This document shows positions 52,989 through 53,435 of a stretch of 53,435 nt of DNA, in pieces. The stretch covers positions 1-53,435 of the forward strand of contig CABYHH010000005.1 of assembly GCA_902518835.1 (NCBI GenBank), written 5' to 3'. This stretch comes from an uncultured Pelagibacteraceae bacterium (GTDB lineage: Bacteria; Pseudomonadota; Alphaproteobacteria; Pelagibacterales; Pelagibacteraceae). The translations under genes were made by a program, and so were the position numbers. The notes under the pieces were generated by a model. The model was not told the origin of the DNA. It made no database searches and worked only from the letters and a program-made list of their open reading frames with translations. Within the stretch, counting starts at the first letter, position 1, and each line of letters opens with the position of its first letter.

Positions 52989-53435
52989 ATATGACTTACT
53001 GGCATCATGTTCATTCTACTCATTACAAAGGTAACAGATAAAAATGCTATTATCAAAAAAGATAAAAAAACAATACCAAAAGATTTTAAATTTGACCTAA
53101 GACCTAAGATTTGTTTGATAGCTATTATTAAAGATGCAAAAATCCAAAATTGAGTTAAGAAAATAATTGGTATCATCAATTCTGGAGTAACTGCAAAAAA
53201 TCTTAATAAACCTGGAGCATGTGCATAACCCACTGCCGTTAAAACTTTTTTGAAGGGTACTTTGGTTTGTTTGTCTGGAAATAATTTCACTCCAATAACA
53301 AAAATAAATATACCCCAGATAAACCATGTCAAAATTGCGGTCAATCCTGACATACCAATGGCAGTTTTCATAATTGTATTAGCTGCTACTGCACCTGCAA
53401 CGCCGTCTAAAATCATTATCAGACCAGCAAAATAT
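52985..53435 (-). CDS. Yip1-family membrane protein, 5' end cut by the window edge
   Basis: The visible part (from the stop at 52985 to the right edge) contains four or more membrane helices with the YIP1 pattern: TWFIWGIFIFVIGVKLF, the TKVPFKKVLTAVGYAHAPGLL segment and LMIPIIFLTQFWIFASLIIAIKQIL. The Met at 53416 could be a start, but the frame is open to the edge (YFAGLIMILDG), and Yip1 proteins have further sequence before this helix, so the gene most likely begins outside. Function in bacteria is unknown. Confidence 0.75.
   Translation of the reverse strand, partial: YFAGLIMILDGVAGAVAANTIMKTAIGMSGLTAILTWFIWGIFIFVIGVKLFPDKQTKVPFKKVLTAVGYAHAPGLLRFFAVTPELMIPIIFLTQFWIFASLIIAIKQILGLRSNLKSFGIVFLSFLIIAFLSVTFVMSRMNMMPVSHI

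Noticed and set aside
1-53435. tRNA genes, CRISPR arrays, prophage or transposable elements
   Set aside because: No gap is long enough for more than one tRNA. I saw no cloverleaf, spaced direct repeats, transposase or integrase.

Overview
The window is about 70% A+T and is packed almost end to end with genes. No gap between genes exceeds about 150 bases, and many neighbours overlap by 1 to 14 bases. The gene content is alphaproteobacterial: the aroQ-accB-accC block beside NDUFA12 and DUF2155 genes, an iscR-sufBCDS-sufU-sufT-sufA operon, and a homocysteine methyltransferase. Together with the base composition and short intergenic regions, this fits a streamlined marine member of the SAR11 clade (Pelagibacterales). 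That assignment is inferred from composition and gene order, not from a marker-gene tree. I saw no tRNA, rRNA, CRISPR array, insertion sequence, phage or recognisable defence genes.

Bases 1-17,264 are mostly housekeeping genes: the tail of an upstream gene (possibly rnd), aspS, a stand-alone TSCPD protein related to part of B12-dependent ribonucleotide reductase, an NDUFA12-like complex I accessory protein, a DUF2155 protein, aroQ-accB-accC, thiS-thiG, a short RNase E, penicillin-binding protein 1A, prfB (read through a +1 frameshift), an AsmA-like protein, tyrS, anmK and an alpha/beta hydrolase. Bases 17,347-23,559 hold the iron-sulfur cluster assembly operon, preceded by a near-perfect IscR type-1 site that overlaps the promoter. 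A 56-codon gene and glnA follow.

Bases 25,336-38,120 carry catabolic and transport genes: a YbaK-type deacylase, an EamA exporter, a homocysteine methyltransferase, two aldehyde dehydrogenases (one with a 63-residue Lys-rich in-frame extension and a DUF779 partner), a thioesterase, a GYD protein, an FAH-family enzyme, CcdA, an azoreductase-like flavoprotein, a two-gene membrane unit, a gamma-butyrobetaine-hydroxylase-like dioxygenase and a HisN-like phosphatase.

Bases 38,113-41,725 are the most unusual part. Ten small genes lie on the minus strand: an SMR-type transporter lacking its key glutamate, a DUF2798 membrane protein, a DsbA-fold isomerase, an NTF2-like protein, four proteins that look like small ferredoxin-fold (dimeric alpha+beta barrel) proteins, and two secreted proteins. 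They abut a cysK that has lost its C-terminal end and runs directly into an intrinsic terminator, suggesting a recombination junction.

Bases 42,619-53,435 return to core and semi-core functions: cysE, a persulfide-dioxygenase-like enzyme, a 1-Cys peroxiredoxin, a methyltransferase, a LysE-type exporter, an exported MsrB, fhs, a racemase/unknown/EamA operon, cspA, a GNAT protein, purE-purK, a 53-codon CxxC protein and a Yip1-family membrane protein cut by the window edge.
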